64,000 nucleotides of DNA from the NCBI RefSeq assembly GCF_014205215.1, contig NZ_JACHNC010000001.1:377001-441000 (forward strand), written 5' to 3'. Of the stretch, positions 9,157 through 17,464 are shown piece by piece. The translations under genes were made by a program, and so were the position numbers. The notes beneath the pieces are model-generated. The model was not told where the DNA came from. It ran no database searches and saw nothing but the letters and a program-made list of their open reading frames with translations. Position 1 is the first letter of the stretch; the number at the start of each line of letters is the position of its first letter. The stretch comes from Actinoplanes lobatus (lineage in GTDB: Bacteria; Actinomycetota; Actinomycetes; Mycobacteriales; Micromonosporaceae).

Positions 9157-11127
9157 TCAGGCGACGATCGGGGCGCTGGTGGCGCCGAGCACCGTGGCGC
9201 CGGCCGGGACCACCACCCGGTAGGTCTGACCGGCGACCAGGCCGGTGACGGTGACCTTCACCGGGGTGGCGCTCGCCGTGTACTTGCCGACGGTGGTCCA
9301 GGTCCCACCGACCTTCTGCTGGATCTCGGTGGGCTGGCCGACCGCGCCGGTGAGGGTCACCGCCAGCTTCGCCTTCGCCGTCCGGACCACGGTGACCGCC
9401 GCGCGCACCTTGTAGGTGACCGGCGCCGAGGTCGTGGCCTCGCTCGTGGTGGTGGCGACCGCCTTGAGGACGAGCTGGTAGCTCGCCTTGGCGGTGCGTT
9501 TCACCTGGACGGTGCCGGCGGAGGTGGTGTTGGCGTTGGTGCACTGCTCCGCGGCGGCGCCTTCGGTGACGCAGATCTGGACCGGCTTGGCCGGCCACGC
9601 CTTGCCGTTGGCCTTGACGGTGAACGTGGTGGTCGTGGTGGTGCCGTAGACGACCTCACGACCGGTGACGTTGGCGGTGATCACCGGCTTGACCTTCACC
9701 ACGGTCGGGCTCGGTGACGGCGCGGTCGTCGGAGCCTTGGTCGGCGCGGTGGTCGGCGCGGTCGTCGGAGCCTTGGTCGGCGCGGTGGTCGGCGCGGTCG
9801 TCGGAGCCTTGGTGGGAGCGCTCGTCGGGGCGCTGGTGGTCGGCGCGGTGGTCGGCGCGGTCGTGGTGGGTGCGGTCGTCGGAGCCGTGGTGGGCGCGGT
9901 GGTCGGAGCCGTGGTCGGCGCGGTGATGGTGGCGAGCGCCGCGGCGGCGTCGATCCGGCCGTTGCCGAAGTCGTTGTCGAAGCCGGCCGTGCCCAGGTCG
10001 GTCGCCGACTTCTCCAAGGCGGTCTCGATCTGGTCCGGGGTGAGGCTCGACCGGTAGCCCTTGAGCAGCGCGGCCACCGCGGCGACGTGCGGGGAGGCCA
10101 TCGAGGTGCCGTTCATGCTGACGTACTGGTTGCCCAGCGCGGTCGGGTAGGTGCTGATGATGCCGCTGCCCGGGGCGGCCACGTCGACGTAGGCGCCGGC
10201 GTTCGAGTAGCTGGCCACCTTGTCGGCGGAGTCGGTCGCGGCCACCGCGATGACACCCTCGTCGGCACCCGGGTACGAGACAGGGCTGCCCTGCTGACGG
10301 CTGTTGCCGGCGGCGGCGACCACCGTGACGCCCTTGCTGCGGGCGTACGTGATCGCGGTGCTCACCGCGGACACCTTCGTCGTGGCGCCCAGCGACATGT
10401 TGATCACCTGGGCGCCGTTGTCGGCGGCCCAGACGATGCCCTCGGCGGTGTCCGCCATGCTGCCGCTGCCGTTGGCGCCCAGCACCTTGACCGGCAGGAT
10501 CCTGACGTCCGGCGCGATGCCCGAGACACCCACGCCGTTGCCGGTCACCGCGGCGATGGTGCCGGCCACGTGGGTGCCGTGCCCGTTGCCGTCGGTGCTG
10601 GTCCCGGCCGTGTTCGCGATGGCGTCGTAGCCGCGCAGCACGTTGGCACCCAGGTCCGGGTGGGTCGCGTCCACACCGGTGTCGATGACCGCCACGGTGA
10701 CACCGGAGCCGGTCGACCGCTGCCACGCATCGGCCGTACGGATCTTGGTGAAGTCCCACTGCTGCGCCCGGTAGGGGTCGGTGCCGGTGGGGATGCCGAG
10801 CGCGTACACCGGGGCGTCGATCTCGACACCGACGGCGTTCTCCGTCTCCTGCGCGTCCTTGACCAGCTTCACCGCGGACGCCTTGTCGGTGGCCTTCTTG
10901 ACCGTGACGACCGGCCGCCCGTCCTCGTCGATCGTGGTCGACACGACCCGCGCGGGCTGAGCCTCGGTCACCACGTCCGGAACTATCTGCTCCGGTTCCG
11001 CGGTCAGCCCGTAGGTGACCGGGGTCCAGTCCGCGCTGCCGGTCGGCAGGGCGAGGACGCCGACCGCGGCGAACGCGCCCAGGGCGACGGCACCGATGGC
11101 GCACCTGCTGATTGTGGCCTTGTTCAA
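9157..11127 (-). CDS. Secreted S8 subtilisin-like serine protease with PT-rich linker
   Basis: 656 residues. The start is TTG, supported by GGAGG 7 nt upstream. A signal peptide spans about residues 1-32, a propeptide follows to about 120, then the peptidase S8 domain with the full triad: D149 in VAVIDTGVD, H183 in GNGHGTHVAG, S342 in NGTSMASPHVA, and oxyanion N275. Residues 403-475 are a Thr/Ala/Pro linker made of near-identical repeats, followed by a C-terminal beta-rich domain of about 180 residues that may bind wall or substrate. It is flanked on both sides by two paralogous anchored proteins on the opposite strand. The enzyme should be an active extracellular protease. Confidence 0.95.
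   Translation of the reverse strand: MNKATISRCAIGAVALGAFAAVGVLALPTGSADWTPVTYGLTAEPEQIVPDVVTEAQPARVVSTTIDEDGRPVVTVKKATDKASAVKLVKDAQETENAVGVEIDAPVYALGIPTGTDPYRAQQWDFTKIRTADAWQRSTGSGVTVAVIDTGVDATHPDLGANVLRGYDAIANTAGTSTDGNGHGTHVAGTIAAVTGNGVGVSGIAPDVRILPVKVLGANGSGSMADTAEGIVWAADNGAQVINMSLGATTKVSAVSTAITYARSKGVTVVAAAGNSRQQGSPVSYPGADEGVIAVAATDSADKVASYSNAGAYVDVAAPGSGIISTYPTALGNQYVSMNGTSMASPHVAAVAALLKGYRSSLTPDQIETALEKSATDLGTAGFDNDFGNGRIDAAAALATITAPTTAPTTAPTTAPTTAPTTTAPTTAPTTSAPTSAPTKAPTTAPTTAPTKAPTTAPTTAPTKAPTTAPSPSPTVVKVKPVITANVTGREVVYGTTTTTTFTVKANGKAWPAKPVQICVTEGAAAEQCTNANTTSAGTVQVKRTAKASYQLVLKAVATTTSEATTSAPVTYKVRAAVTVVRTAKAKLAVTLTGAVGQPTEIQQKVGGTWTTVGKYTASATPVKVTVTGLVAGQTYRVVVPAGATVLGATSAPIVA
9703..9921 (-). 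repeat. 36-bp in-frame repeats encoding the PT linker
   Basis: Near-perfect tandem 36-bp units encode TKAPTTAPTTAP, preceded by shorter TTAP units of the same kind. They lie within the subtilase gene and are coding, not CRISPR. Such tracts change length by slippage. Confidence 0.85.
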
Positions 11128-11343
11128 GGTGGTTCCTCCCCCTCGGACGACGTCGGCCCAGATTTGAGGGTGAGGATTGCGGGCGCCGGTGTCGGACAGG
11201 TGCAGCTGGGGAGCGGGCGCACCAGGGAGGCGACGAATTCAGTGGCAGCTGCCTGGTTTTAGGGCCATATGTCGGAATCACTGGGACGATGAGGTCAGGA
11301 ACCGGGAATGGTTCCGTACCCGAGACCCAGAAGGACGGCGGAA

Positions 11344-12093
11344 ATGACCACTCGTGATGATCGGCCCGGTGACGCCGGCGGCCCCACGCCACCGGCCCGG
11401 CGTCGCCGGGGTCAGCGCCGCGCCCTGGCCGTGGCGGGAGTCGCCGGCCTGGCCGCCGTCCTCGGCGGGGCCGCCTACGTGACGACCTCCGCGATCGTGT
11501 CGCGAGGCTCGGCCACCACGACGGACGGAGCCGCGCCGATCATCCCGGCGACCAGCCCGCCCAGCACTCCGAAGGACGTCGAGCCCGTCGCACCGGCGAC
11601 CACGACCCAAGAGGCACGCAAGGCCAAGCCGTCGCCGACGATCCCCACCACCGACGTCACCGGAAAGCCCCTCTCCGAGGAGGTCCGGCAGAGGATCAAG
11701 GAGGCCCGCCGGAAGATGGCCGAGGACGGCGTCGAGGTCCAGCACCCCGTCACGCCCAAGGCCGTCAGACCGCTCGGGGAAGTGCAGACGACCACCGAGG
11801 GCTCCTTCGCCGAAGGCGGCATGATCCGGATCCTGTCGGCCCGCGGAGACCTCACCGGCCAGCGGGAACTCTCCGGCGTTGCCGGAGGGATCGAGAAGTA
11901 CGGGAACGTGTCCTGCTCGCAGACGTTCAAATTCGCCACCAGCCCGCGGCCGGCCAAGAAGCCGAACCTGCTGATGTGCTGGCGGGCCACTCCGGACAAG
12001 AGCGTGGCGGCGATCGTGGTCGACCCGAAGGGGAACCCGTCCCGGGAGAGGGCGGTCGCCGCGATCCAGAAGAAGTGGAAGACCATGGACTGA
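11344..12093 (+). CDS. Membrane-anchored protein, paralogue of the 8419 gene
   Basis: 249 residues from the ATG preceded by AAGGA. It has a Pro/Arg-rich cytoplasmic tail, a membrane helix around residues 28-52 (ALAVAGVAGLAAVLGGAAYV), a Thr/Pro/Lys linker, a charged helix (residues 100-125), and a C-terminal domain matching that of the 8419 protein (RILSARGDLTGQREL, one Cys, LLMCWRA, AAIQKKW). The linkers have diverged while the terminal domain is kept. Function is unknown; it diverges from the subtilase gene, so a shared 216-bp control region at 11128-11343 is likely. Confidence 0.75.
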   Translation: MTTRDDRPGDAGGPTPPARRRRGQRRALAVAGVAGLAAVLGGAAYVTTSAIVSRGSATTTDGAAPIIPATSPPSTPKDVEPVAPATTTQEARKAKPSPTIPTTDVTGKPLSEEVRQRIKEARRKMAEDGVEVQHPVTPKAVRPLGEVQTTTEGSFAEGGMIRILSARGDLTGQRELSGVAGGIEKYGNVSCSQTFKFATSPRPAKKPNLLMCWRATPDKSVAAIVVDPKGNPSRERAVAAIQKKWKTMD

Positions 12094-12104
12094 TCGCACG
12101 CGCT

Positions 12105-12140
12105 GAAGCGGCCTGGAGCGGATGAGCTCCGGGCCGCTTC
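12105..12140 (+). terminator. Hairpin terminator after the 11344 gene
   Basis: GAAGCGGCC pairs with GGCCGCTTC around an inner GGAGC/GCTCC stem, 12 bp after the stop codon, followed by a short T-containing tail. Confidence 0.7.
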
Positions 12141-12160
12141 GCTGTTTCACGCCAGACGGC

Positions 12161-12178
12161 CCGGGGCAATCGCCCCGG
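12161..12178 (-). terminator. Hairpin after the IPT-domain gene
   Basis: A perfect 7-bp stem (CCGGGGC / GCCCCGG) with a 4-nt loop lies just past the stop of the minus-strand gene at 12202. No T-run is visible. Confidence 0.5.
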
Positions 12179-12201
12179 ACCGCCTGAACATCTTGCCGGG
12201 A

Positions 12202-13446
12202 TCAGTACGGCGCGACGGTGAACGTGGAACCGCTGGTGAGGGCGGTCTGCGTGATGTCTGCCGGCACCGCCGGATTGAAGCTGGCGTCATTGATCACAGT
12301 GAGCGTGTAAGTACCATCGGGAACGGCAGCACTGGCGGTGAGACCGGTGTCGGGGTCGAGCCCGAAGGCCAGGTCCATGCCGCAGATCAGCTCACGGTCA
12401 CTGATCACTGCCACGGAACCGCAAATGGCGACCGGCCCGATGTCGTAGGCGGCAGCGCCGGTCCCCGGGGTGTACACGCCATCGACCAGGAACACATATG
12501 AATCACCCCGGGTGGCAGCGAGTGCGGTAGAGCCGCTCGCGCCGATGCCCGCGGCCGGGTCGAAGCTCAGGTTCGTGAAGCCGGAGCCCATCACATCGAC
12601 GTACACGGTCGCGGTCGTCGCGGGGGCAACCACCGCGCTGGAAGCGGTGTTCGGCGAGATGTTGATGCCGTTGGAGTAGGTGTATGCGTTCAAAGTGGTC
12701 ACCGTGCCGGCGGAAGTGGTCACCGCCAGCGCGGCCAGACCCGGCTTGCCGGGCGGCACCGTCGCCTTGAACGAAGTGGCGTTGATGGCGGTGACGCCGG
12801 TCAGCGCAACGCCCCCGAGGGTAGCGGTGATCGCAGTGGATGTGGTCGGGAAGTTCGTTCCGGTGACGGTGATCTGGTTGCCACCGACCGTCATGCCGCT
12901 CGCCGGTTCGACCTTGGTCACCGTCGCTGGAGCGGCAACGCTGTAGGAAGCGGTGCCGAGAGTCAGATCGGTGGCCGCGGTCCCACCGTAGATGCAGAGG
13001 AGGTACTTCTGAGCCGCCGCACTGGCGGCCAACGGCAATGTGCCGGGGATCCCGATCAGTGCCTTGTAGCTCGAAACCTTGGTGGCGGTGACGTTGGTGG
13101 CCACGATGGTGCTGGTGGTGGCGGGGTAGACGATGGTGGCGGGGGTATCGATGATCTTGTCACCCGAAGCCGGGCACGTCGTGGCAGCCACCAAGCCGGC
13201 CTTCAGCGGTGTGGAAACGCCGGAGAGCCATGCCGTCGTGGCGTGCGACGCGGTGATGGTAACGGGAGTCCCCGGAAGGGCTGGGTTAATGCTTCCCGGG
13301 CCGTAGGCGGAGCTCAGAGTCAGGGTCGCCGCGGCCGCCGAGGCCGGGGTCGCCACCGCCGCGACAACGGTCGCGGTGACCGCCGCCGTAGCGAATCCGC
13401 GGCGGAGAGCCCGCCGGCGGGTGCTGCTAGTTGTGGTCTCGCTCAT
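12202..13446 (-). CDS. Secreted IPT/TIG-domain protein
   Basis: 414 residues. The ATG at 13446 is chosen because GGAGGA lies 6 nt upstream and the protein then begins with a Tat/Sec-like leader (RRRALRRGFATAAVTATVVA) ending in TPASA around residue 38; the open frame extends further upstream without a good start. The mature protein is Thr/Ala/Val-rich and beta-structured; an IPT/TIG (Ig-like) domain is clear at VTKVEPASGMTVGGNQITVT. Such proteins are cell-surface or extracellular. No enzyme motif was seen. Several cysteines in the mature part may form disulphides. Confidence 0.85.
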   Translation of the reverse strand: MSETTTSSTRRRALRRGFATAAVTATVVAAVATPASAAAATLTLSSAYGPGSINPALPGTPVTITASHATTAWLSGVSTPLKAGLVAATTCPASGDKIIDTPATIVYPATTSTIVATNVTATKVSSYKALIGIPGTLPLAASAAAQKYLLCIYGGTAATDLTLGTASYSVAAPATVTKVEPASGMTVGGNQITVTGTNFPTTSTAITATLGGVALTGVTAINATSFKATVPPGKPGLAALAVTTSAGTVTTLNAYTYSNGINISPNTASSAVVAPATTATVYVDVMGSGFTNLSFDPAAGIGASGSTALAATRGDSYVFLVDGVYTPGTGAAAYDIGPVAICGSVAVISDRELICGMDLAFGLDPDTGLTASAAVPDGTYTLTVINDASFNPAVPADITQTALTSGSTFTVAPY

Positions 13447-13640
13447 GCGATGTCCTCCTGCGGCCTGAAAACCGCGCGAGTCGGAAGTGTGCCCAGTCCA
13501 GGAGCGAACGCTGGTTGGGCGGTCTCGCCGGAATCGTAACCATTCGTGGGGCTCTAGCAGGACAAAGCGCGAAAGATCCTCATGGACCGGACAGCGTCCC
13601 TGATGGAGGGCTACGATCCGGGAACTCCAACGTGCACGGG

Positions 13641-13692
13641 TTGACACCCGGCGATCGACCGCATTAGGTTCATCTCAGTTCGAGTCTTACTC
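13641..13692 (+). promoter_or_regulatory. Promoter and operator of the truncated nrtR copy
   Basis: TTGACA (13641-13646), an 18-bp spacer and TAGGTT (13665-13670) are followed by the inverted repeat GAGTCTTACTC (13682-13692). The same arrangement stands before the intact nrtR gene at 16627-16677, so the element was duplicated with the gene. Confidence 0.6.
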
Positions 13693-13713
13693 AATCCGAG
13701 AAGGACGATTCGG

Positions 13714-13895
13714 ATGGACGAGGCGAGCTTCCTGAGGAGGCGAAGGATCTGGCCTTCGACCACGACGAGATCCTCGCCGACGGGCTGGAGCGGGCGCGGG
13801 CGAAGCTGGAGTACACGCCACTCGCCACGGCGTTCACCGGGCCCGAGTTCACGATCGGTGAGCTGCGGCAGGCGTACGCAGCGGCGGCTGGGGCC
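13714..13895 (+). pseudogene. Internally deleted copy of the nrtR gene
   Basis: The first 20 bases repeat the start of the intact gene at 16715 (codons MDEASF), then jump at about 13737 to sequence matching 17120-17275, nearly identical for about 150 bp (the part encoding [10 protein letters not shown] through FTIGELRQ). About 385 bp, holding the whole Nudix box, is missing, and the join shifts the reading frame, so no functional product is expected. Similarity fades near 13895. An open frame continues to 14079 but it is out of frame with nrtR and overlaps the next gene. Confidence 0.8.
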
Positions 13896-13988
13896 GCCAC
13901 GGCCGTCTGAGATCCTCGACCACCCACCCGTGCTGTCACGGGTGAAAAACCGGATGCCTCGGGGCGGCCTGGCTTGGATCATGAGGGC

Positions 13989-15134
13989 ATGCGTACCCCT
14001 CACCAGTCCGTCGACCGGGCCGCCGGGCGCCCGCCGGAGCCGGCGGCCGTGCCGCCGTCCCGCGCCGTCCTGCCGCTGACCGGTTCCGTCGACGACGGCG
14101 ACCGGCTGGTGGACGTGGTCGACCTGCTCGCCCTCGACGGTTTCGTCACCGGGCGGGAGCCGTTCGGGCGAACCACCTACCTGGACAATGTCCGCACCGA
14201 CGCCTCCCTGACCGTCCCGGACGCCCGGGTCGTCCGGGACGCCGTGGAGGAGGACGGGCACGGCCGGCTCAGCGTCGGCGACGGCTGGACACTGCACGTC
14301 ACCCTCTGGAAGCAGAGCCGCCGGGCCCGGGTCACGGTCACCGCGACCAGCGCCGAGCTCGCCGAGACACTTCTCGCCACGGCCACCGAGGGCGCGGTCG
14401 AGAAGCCGCCGCCGGCGGCCGACACGGTGCCGATCGGCTTCTGGCACTACGGCCCGCACGGTCCGCGCCGGACCCAGCGCGAGATCGACGCGGCACCCTG
14501 GGAGGAGATCCGGCCCAACTATGCCGGTCCGGTGGCCGAGACCCTGGAACGGCTGATGGCGATGGACGGTTCCGCGGTGCACGGTCGGCTTCTGCTGTTG
14601 CACGGTGAACCCGGCACCGGCAAGACCACCGCGCTGCGCGCGCTGGCCCAGCATTGGCGCTCCTGGTGTCAGGTGGACTGCGTGCTCGACCCGGATCGGC
14701 TCTTCGGCGACCCGGCATACCTGATGAACGTGGCACTCGGCAGTGGCGACGACGACGATCCGAAGTGGCGCCTGCTCATGCTGGAGGACTGTGACGAGCT
14801 GATTCGCGGCGAGGCCAAGATGAGTGCCGGACAGTCCCTGTCCCGTCTGCTCAATCTGACCGACGGGCTGCTCGGCCAGGGCCGCAACGCGCTCATCGCG
14901 ATCACCACCAACGAGGATCTGGCCGCGTTGCACCCGGCGGTGGTCCGTCCGGGGCGATGCCTGGCGAGTATCGAGGTCGGCCGGTTGTCGTACGCCGAGG
15001 CCGCTGCCTGGATGGGCTCGCCCGCCGGCATCGGCCCAGAGGGTGCGACGCTCGCCGAGCTGTACGCGCTGCGGAGCGGCACCCAGCCGGTCACCGTTCC
15101 GAAGCAGGCTCCATCCACCGGAATGTACCTCTAA
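13989..15134 (+). CDS. AAA ATPase with DUF5925-type N-terminus
   Basis: 381 residues from the ATG; a TTG five codons upstream is also open. The first 150 residues resemble the DUF5925 domain found before AAA modules in actinomycetes. The C-terminal AAA domain has Walker A GEPGTGKT (206-213), Walker B-like LLMLEDCDEL, a sensor-1 region ITTNEDLAALHPAVVRPGR, and a terminal region ending in a Ser/Thr-rich tail. Proteins of this fold remodel partner proteins in the cytoplasm. It stands alone, between the nrtR fragment and the DUF1540 gene; partners are not evident. Confidence 0.85.
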   Translation: MRTPHQSVDRAAGRPPEPAAVPPSRAVLPLTGSVDDGDRLVDVVDLLALDGFVTGREPFGRTTYLDNVRTDASLTVPDARVVRDAVEEDGHGRLSVGDGWTLHVTLWKQSRRARVTVTATSAELAETLLATATEGAVEKPPPAADTVPIGFWHYGPHGPRRTQREIDAAPWEEIRPNYAGPVAETLERLMAMDGSAVHGRLLLLHGEPGTGKTTALRALAQHWRSWCQVDCVLDPDRLFGDPAYLMNVALGSGDDDDPKWRLLMLEDCDELIRGEAKMSAGQSLSRLLNLTDGLLGQGRNALIAITTNEDLAALHPAVVRPGRCLASIEVGRLSYAEAAAWMGSPAGIGPEGATLAELYALRSGTQPVTVPKQAPSTGMYL

Positions 15135-15194
15135 CAGATCAAGGCCGGACGGTGTCGACGGTGATCGACTATGCACCGGAATTGTCTCAGGATT

Positions 15195-15222
15195 GGCTTA
15201 CCTAAATTGATTAAAGTAAGCC
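15195..15222. promoter_or_regulatory. Inverted repeat ahead of the DUF1540 gene
   Basis: GGCTTAC and GTAAGCC form a perfect 7-bp inverted repeat around a 14-bp AT-rich centre (CTAAATTGATTAAA), conspicuous in this GC-rich DNA. The shape recalls metal-regulator boxes (Fur/Zur or DtxR type), but it fits no consensus exactly. It lies 114 bp before the DUF1540 start. Confidence 0.5.
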
Positions 15223-15335
15223 TCTCCTTATCAATGCCTATTCACGGGAATGTTACTTGAATAAGGTGCGGAACTCCGGGGAAATGGTTACATTCGCAGC
15301 GGACAGACATAGCCGCTGACCGAAGGAGAACCGTC

Positions 15336-15626
15336 ATGACTCAGATGATGAACATGCCCCGCGTGCAGACCTGCACCGTGACCGACTGCGGCTACAACCA
15401 CGACGGCTGCACGGCGTTCGCCATCACCATCAGTGAGAGCAACTCGGCCTGTGACACGTTCGCGGGCTCAGGGCTCTCCGGCGGCATGGGCATCGCGACC
15501 GCCCAGGTGGGCGCCTGTAAGCGCGCCGACTGCAAATACAACAAGGACCTCGAGTGTCAGGCTCCGGCCATCACCGTGGGAGCCTCCGCGGACAAGGCGG
15601 ACTGCCTCACGTACGAGCACTCCTGA
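15336..15626 (+). CDS. DUF1540 cysteine-rich protein
   Basis: 96 residues with AAGGAGA ahead of the ATG. Eight cysteines fall in two repeats of the form C-x4-C-x6-C and a later C (CTVTDCGYNHDGC; CKRADCKYNKDLEC). This twofold pattern is typical of DUF1540, small proteins thought to bind metal, although their role is not known. There is no signal peptide. A strong terminator follows and an AT-rich palindrome precedes, so it is a single-gene unit that may respond to metal or stress. Confidence 0.9.
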   Translation: MTQMMNMPRVQTCTVTDCGYNHDGCTAFAITISESNSACDTFAGSGLSGGMGIATAQVGACKRADCKYNKDLECQAPAITVGASADKADCLTYEHS

Positions 15627-15633
15627 CCGATTC

Positions 15634-15682
15634 CGCCACGAAACCGCCGCCTCACCGACCGGGAGGCGGCGGTTTCGTGGCG
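15634..15682 (+). terminator. Strong hairpin terminator after the DUF1540 gene
   Basis: A perfect stem of about 20 bp (CGCCACGAAACCGCCGCCTC and its complement) with a 9-nt loop begins 8 bp after the stop codon. It is the longest perfect hairpin I noticed in the window. Confidence 0.85.
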
Positions 15683-15821
15683 TGAAGCATGGCGGCTTCG
15701 ACCGCTGAGCAGGCGCCGGCGGCGAACCAGCGCGCGCCACGGGCCGGCCCGCCAACCGGCCTGACCAACTTGCTCGATGGCGGCGCGGGAGTACAGCCAG
15801 CGGGCGCACCAACCCAGCGAT

Positions 15822-15856
15822 GTTGGTAGTGTTTGATGTGTCTAAACATCACCAAC
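15822..15856. promoter_or_regulatory. Probable vapBC autoregulatory operator
   Basis: GTTGGTAGTGTTTGA and TCTAAACATCACCAAC form an imperfect inverted repeat immediately before the AGGAGG site (15857-15862) of vapB. VapB antitoxins typically bind such palindromes with VapC to repress their own promoter. Confidence 0.6.
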
Positions 15857-15866
15857 AGGAGGTCGG

Positions 15867-16088
15867 ATGGCCATCACTCAAATCGATCTGGACGATGACG
15901 CGCTCGCCGAGGCGATGAGGCTGTCCGGAGCCAAGAGCAAGAAGGAAACGGTCAACCTGGCACTGCGTGAGTATGCGGCCCGCCATCGACGGATCGCGGC
16001 GCTCGATCACCACGCGACAGCAGCCCGGGGATGGGACTACGAAGGCTGGAAGGACCTGCATCGCGCGGGCAAGGCACCGACCGAGTGA
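15867..16088 (+). CDS. vapB: VapB-type antitoxin
   Basis: 73 residues with AGGAGG ahead of the ATG. The N-terminus ([20 protein letters not shown]) followed by [14 protein letters not shown] is the strand-helix-helix DNA-binding pattern of VapB proteins that neutralise PIN-domain toxins. The C-terminal 25 residues ([13 protein letters not shown]) would be the part that wraps the toxin. Its stop overlaps the toxin's GTG start (GTGA), so the two are co-translated, and an inverted repeat lies at the promoter. Confidence 0.88.
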   Translation: MAITQIDLDDDALAEAMRLSGAKSKKETVNLALREYAARHRRIAALDHHATAARGWDYEGWKDLHRAGKAPTE

Positions 16089-16498
16089 TCAGATATCTGA
16101 TCGATTCATCAGCGGTCTGGCGCATCCTGCGGGACGATGCGCTGCGAGAGGCCTGGGCCGGCGTCATCTCGGACTACGCCATCGGATCGTGCCGCCCGCA
16201 ACGCACCGAGTTTCGTCGCTCGGCTCGCGGGCGGGACGAGTACGAGGAGATGACCTCGATGTTCGCCGATCTGTATCCGGACGTCACGGTGCCCAAGAGC
16301 GCATGGCAGTGGGTGGACTCAGCGCAGTACCGCCTGATGCGAGCCGGTGCGCATCGGGCGTTGTCCTGCGTGGATCTCCTGATCTGCGCCTGCGCCGCCG
16401 TCGGCGGGCTGACCGTCCTGCACGACGACAACGACTTCGTCACCGCCGCCCGGCACCTTCCCGACCTGTCCGAGCGCCGGGTCCTCGACCTCCCTTGA
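16085..16498 (+). CDS. vapC: VapC PIN-domain ribonuclease toxin
   Basis: 137 residues from the GTG overlapping the vapB stop; an ATG upstream would overlap vapB by 58 bp and add nothing recognisable. The protein opens with [15 protein letters not shown] (first PIN aspartate), has TEFRRSA (glutamate), CVDLLICA and HDDNDF, giving the acidic cluster that binds Mg/Mn in PIN nucleases. VapC toxins cleave tRNA or rRNA. The module looks intact. Confidence 0.9.
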   Translation: MIRYLIDSSAVWRILRDDALREAWAGVISDYAIGSCRPQRTEFRRSARGRDEYEEMTSMFADLYPDVTVPKSAWQWVDSAQYRLMRAGAHRALSCVDLLICACAAVGGLTVLHDDNDFVTAARHLPDLSERRVLDLP

Positions 16499-16626
16499 CA
16501 TGAGGTTTCGTCGGCCCGAATAGGCCAGCTGCCGGCGCGCCCGTTCGGTGCCGCCGCGACGATCGAAGTGCCGTTGGCGATGCGGCCGTGTTGTCGAAGA
16601 TTTGGCCGATGTCGGCCTTGCCTCCA

Positions 16627-16677
16627 TTGACGACTGCTCGATCGCGCGCTAGGTTGCACTCAGATCGAGTAATACTC
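16627..16677 (+). promoter_or_regulatory. nrtR promoter with GAGTAATACTC operator
   Basis: TTGACG (16627-16632), a 17-bp spacer and TAGGTT (16650-16655) form a sigma-70-like promoter. The perfect palindrome GAGTAATACTC (16667-16677) lies just downstream, where a repressor would block initiation; further GAG/CTC half-sites continue to about 16693. The same layout occurs at 13641-13692. Autoregulation by NrtR is inferred. Confidence 0.65.
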
Positions 16678-16714
16678 ATTTCGAGATCGACTCAGGGCGA
16701 GAAGGACGAGACCG

Positions 16715-17464
16715 ATGGATGAGGCGAGCTTCCTCGAGGGTTACGACCCGAGCGATTACCCCGCGGTCGCGGTGACCGTGGACGTGGTGGCGCTGACCAT
16801 CCGGGACGGGCGGCTCAGCGTGCTGCTGGTCGAGCGCGGCGAGCAGCCCTTCGCCGGCCACCGGGCCCTGCCGGGCGGGTTCGTCCGCGAGGAGACGCTC
16901 GGCGAGGCGGCCCTCCGGGAGCTGGCCGAGGAGACCGGGCTGACGCCCGGTGCCGGCGACCTCGAACGGGTGCATCTGGAGCAGCTTCAGACGTACGGGA
17001 ATCCGGGCCGTGACCCCCGGATGCGCGTGGTCTCGGTGGCCTACCTGGCGTTCGCGCCGAGCCTGCCCGAGCCGACGGCCGGCAGTGACGCGGCACGCGC
17101 CTACTGGGTCCCGGTGGAAGAGGCGAAGGATCTGGCCTTCGACCACGACGAGATCCTCGCCGACGGGCTGGAGCGGGCGCGGGCGAAGCTGGAGTACACG
17201 CCGCTCGCCACGGCGTTCACCGGGCCCGAGTTCACGATCGGCGAGCTGCGGCAGGTCTATGCGGCGGTGTGGGGCGAGGAGCTGCACGCCGGCAACTTCC
17301 ACCGGAAGGTGCTATCGGTTCCGGGCTTCGTGGAGAGCACCGGCGAGACGACGGCGAAGGGCGGGGAGCGGGGCGGGCCGCGGGCGAAGCTGTACCGGGC
17401 CGGTGACGCCCGGCTGCTGCACCCGGCGCTGCTCCGGCCGACCAGGGAGGACCGGGTGCGATGA
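16715..17464 (+). CDS. nrtR: NrtR-type Nudix transcriptional regulator
   Basis: 249 residues. A Nudix domain (about 15-150) is joined to a C-terminal winged-helix region (about 165-245: [18 protein letters not shown], then FHRKVLSVPGF), the architecture of NrtR regulators of NAD metabolism. Unlike many NrtR proteins the Nudix box is complete (residues 54-76, GGFVREE then RELAEETGL), so hydrolysis of ADP-ribose or a related nucleotide may be retained. The gene heads an operon with a J-domain/pseudokinase, a VWA protein and a PurA-like enzyme, and carries its own operator. The dead copy at 13714 derives from this gene or a close relative. Which genes it controls is inferred. Confidence 0.85.
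   Translation: MDEASFLEGYDPSDYPAVAVTVDVVALTIRDGRLSVLLVERGEQPFAGHRALPGGFVREETLGEAALRELAEETGLTPGAGDLERVHLEQLQTYGNPGRDPRMRVVSVAYLAFAPSLPEPTAGSDAARAYWVPVEEAKDLAFDHDEILADGLERARAKLEYTPLATAFTGPEFTIGELRQVYAAVWGEELHAGNFHRKVLSVPGFVESTGETTAKGGERGGPRAKLYRAGDARLLHPALLRPTREDRVR

Noticed and set aside
9703..9921. CRISPR-like tandem repeats
   Set aside because: The repeats are in-frame, contiguous without spacers, and encode a Thr/Ala/Pro linker.
9656..11392. Long open frame antisense-phase to the subtilase
   Set aside because: It is a high-GC shadow in another frame of the subtilase, with His/Arg/Gly-rich composition and no domain.
13605..13630. Possible extra nrtR fragment (GGGCTACGATCCGGG resembling codons EGYDP)
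   Set aside because: The match is only about 12 bases and could be chance.
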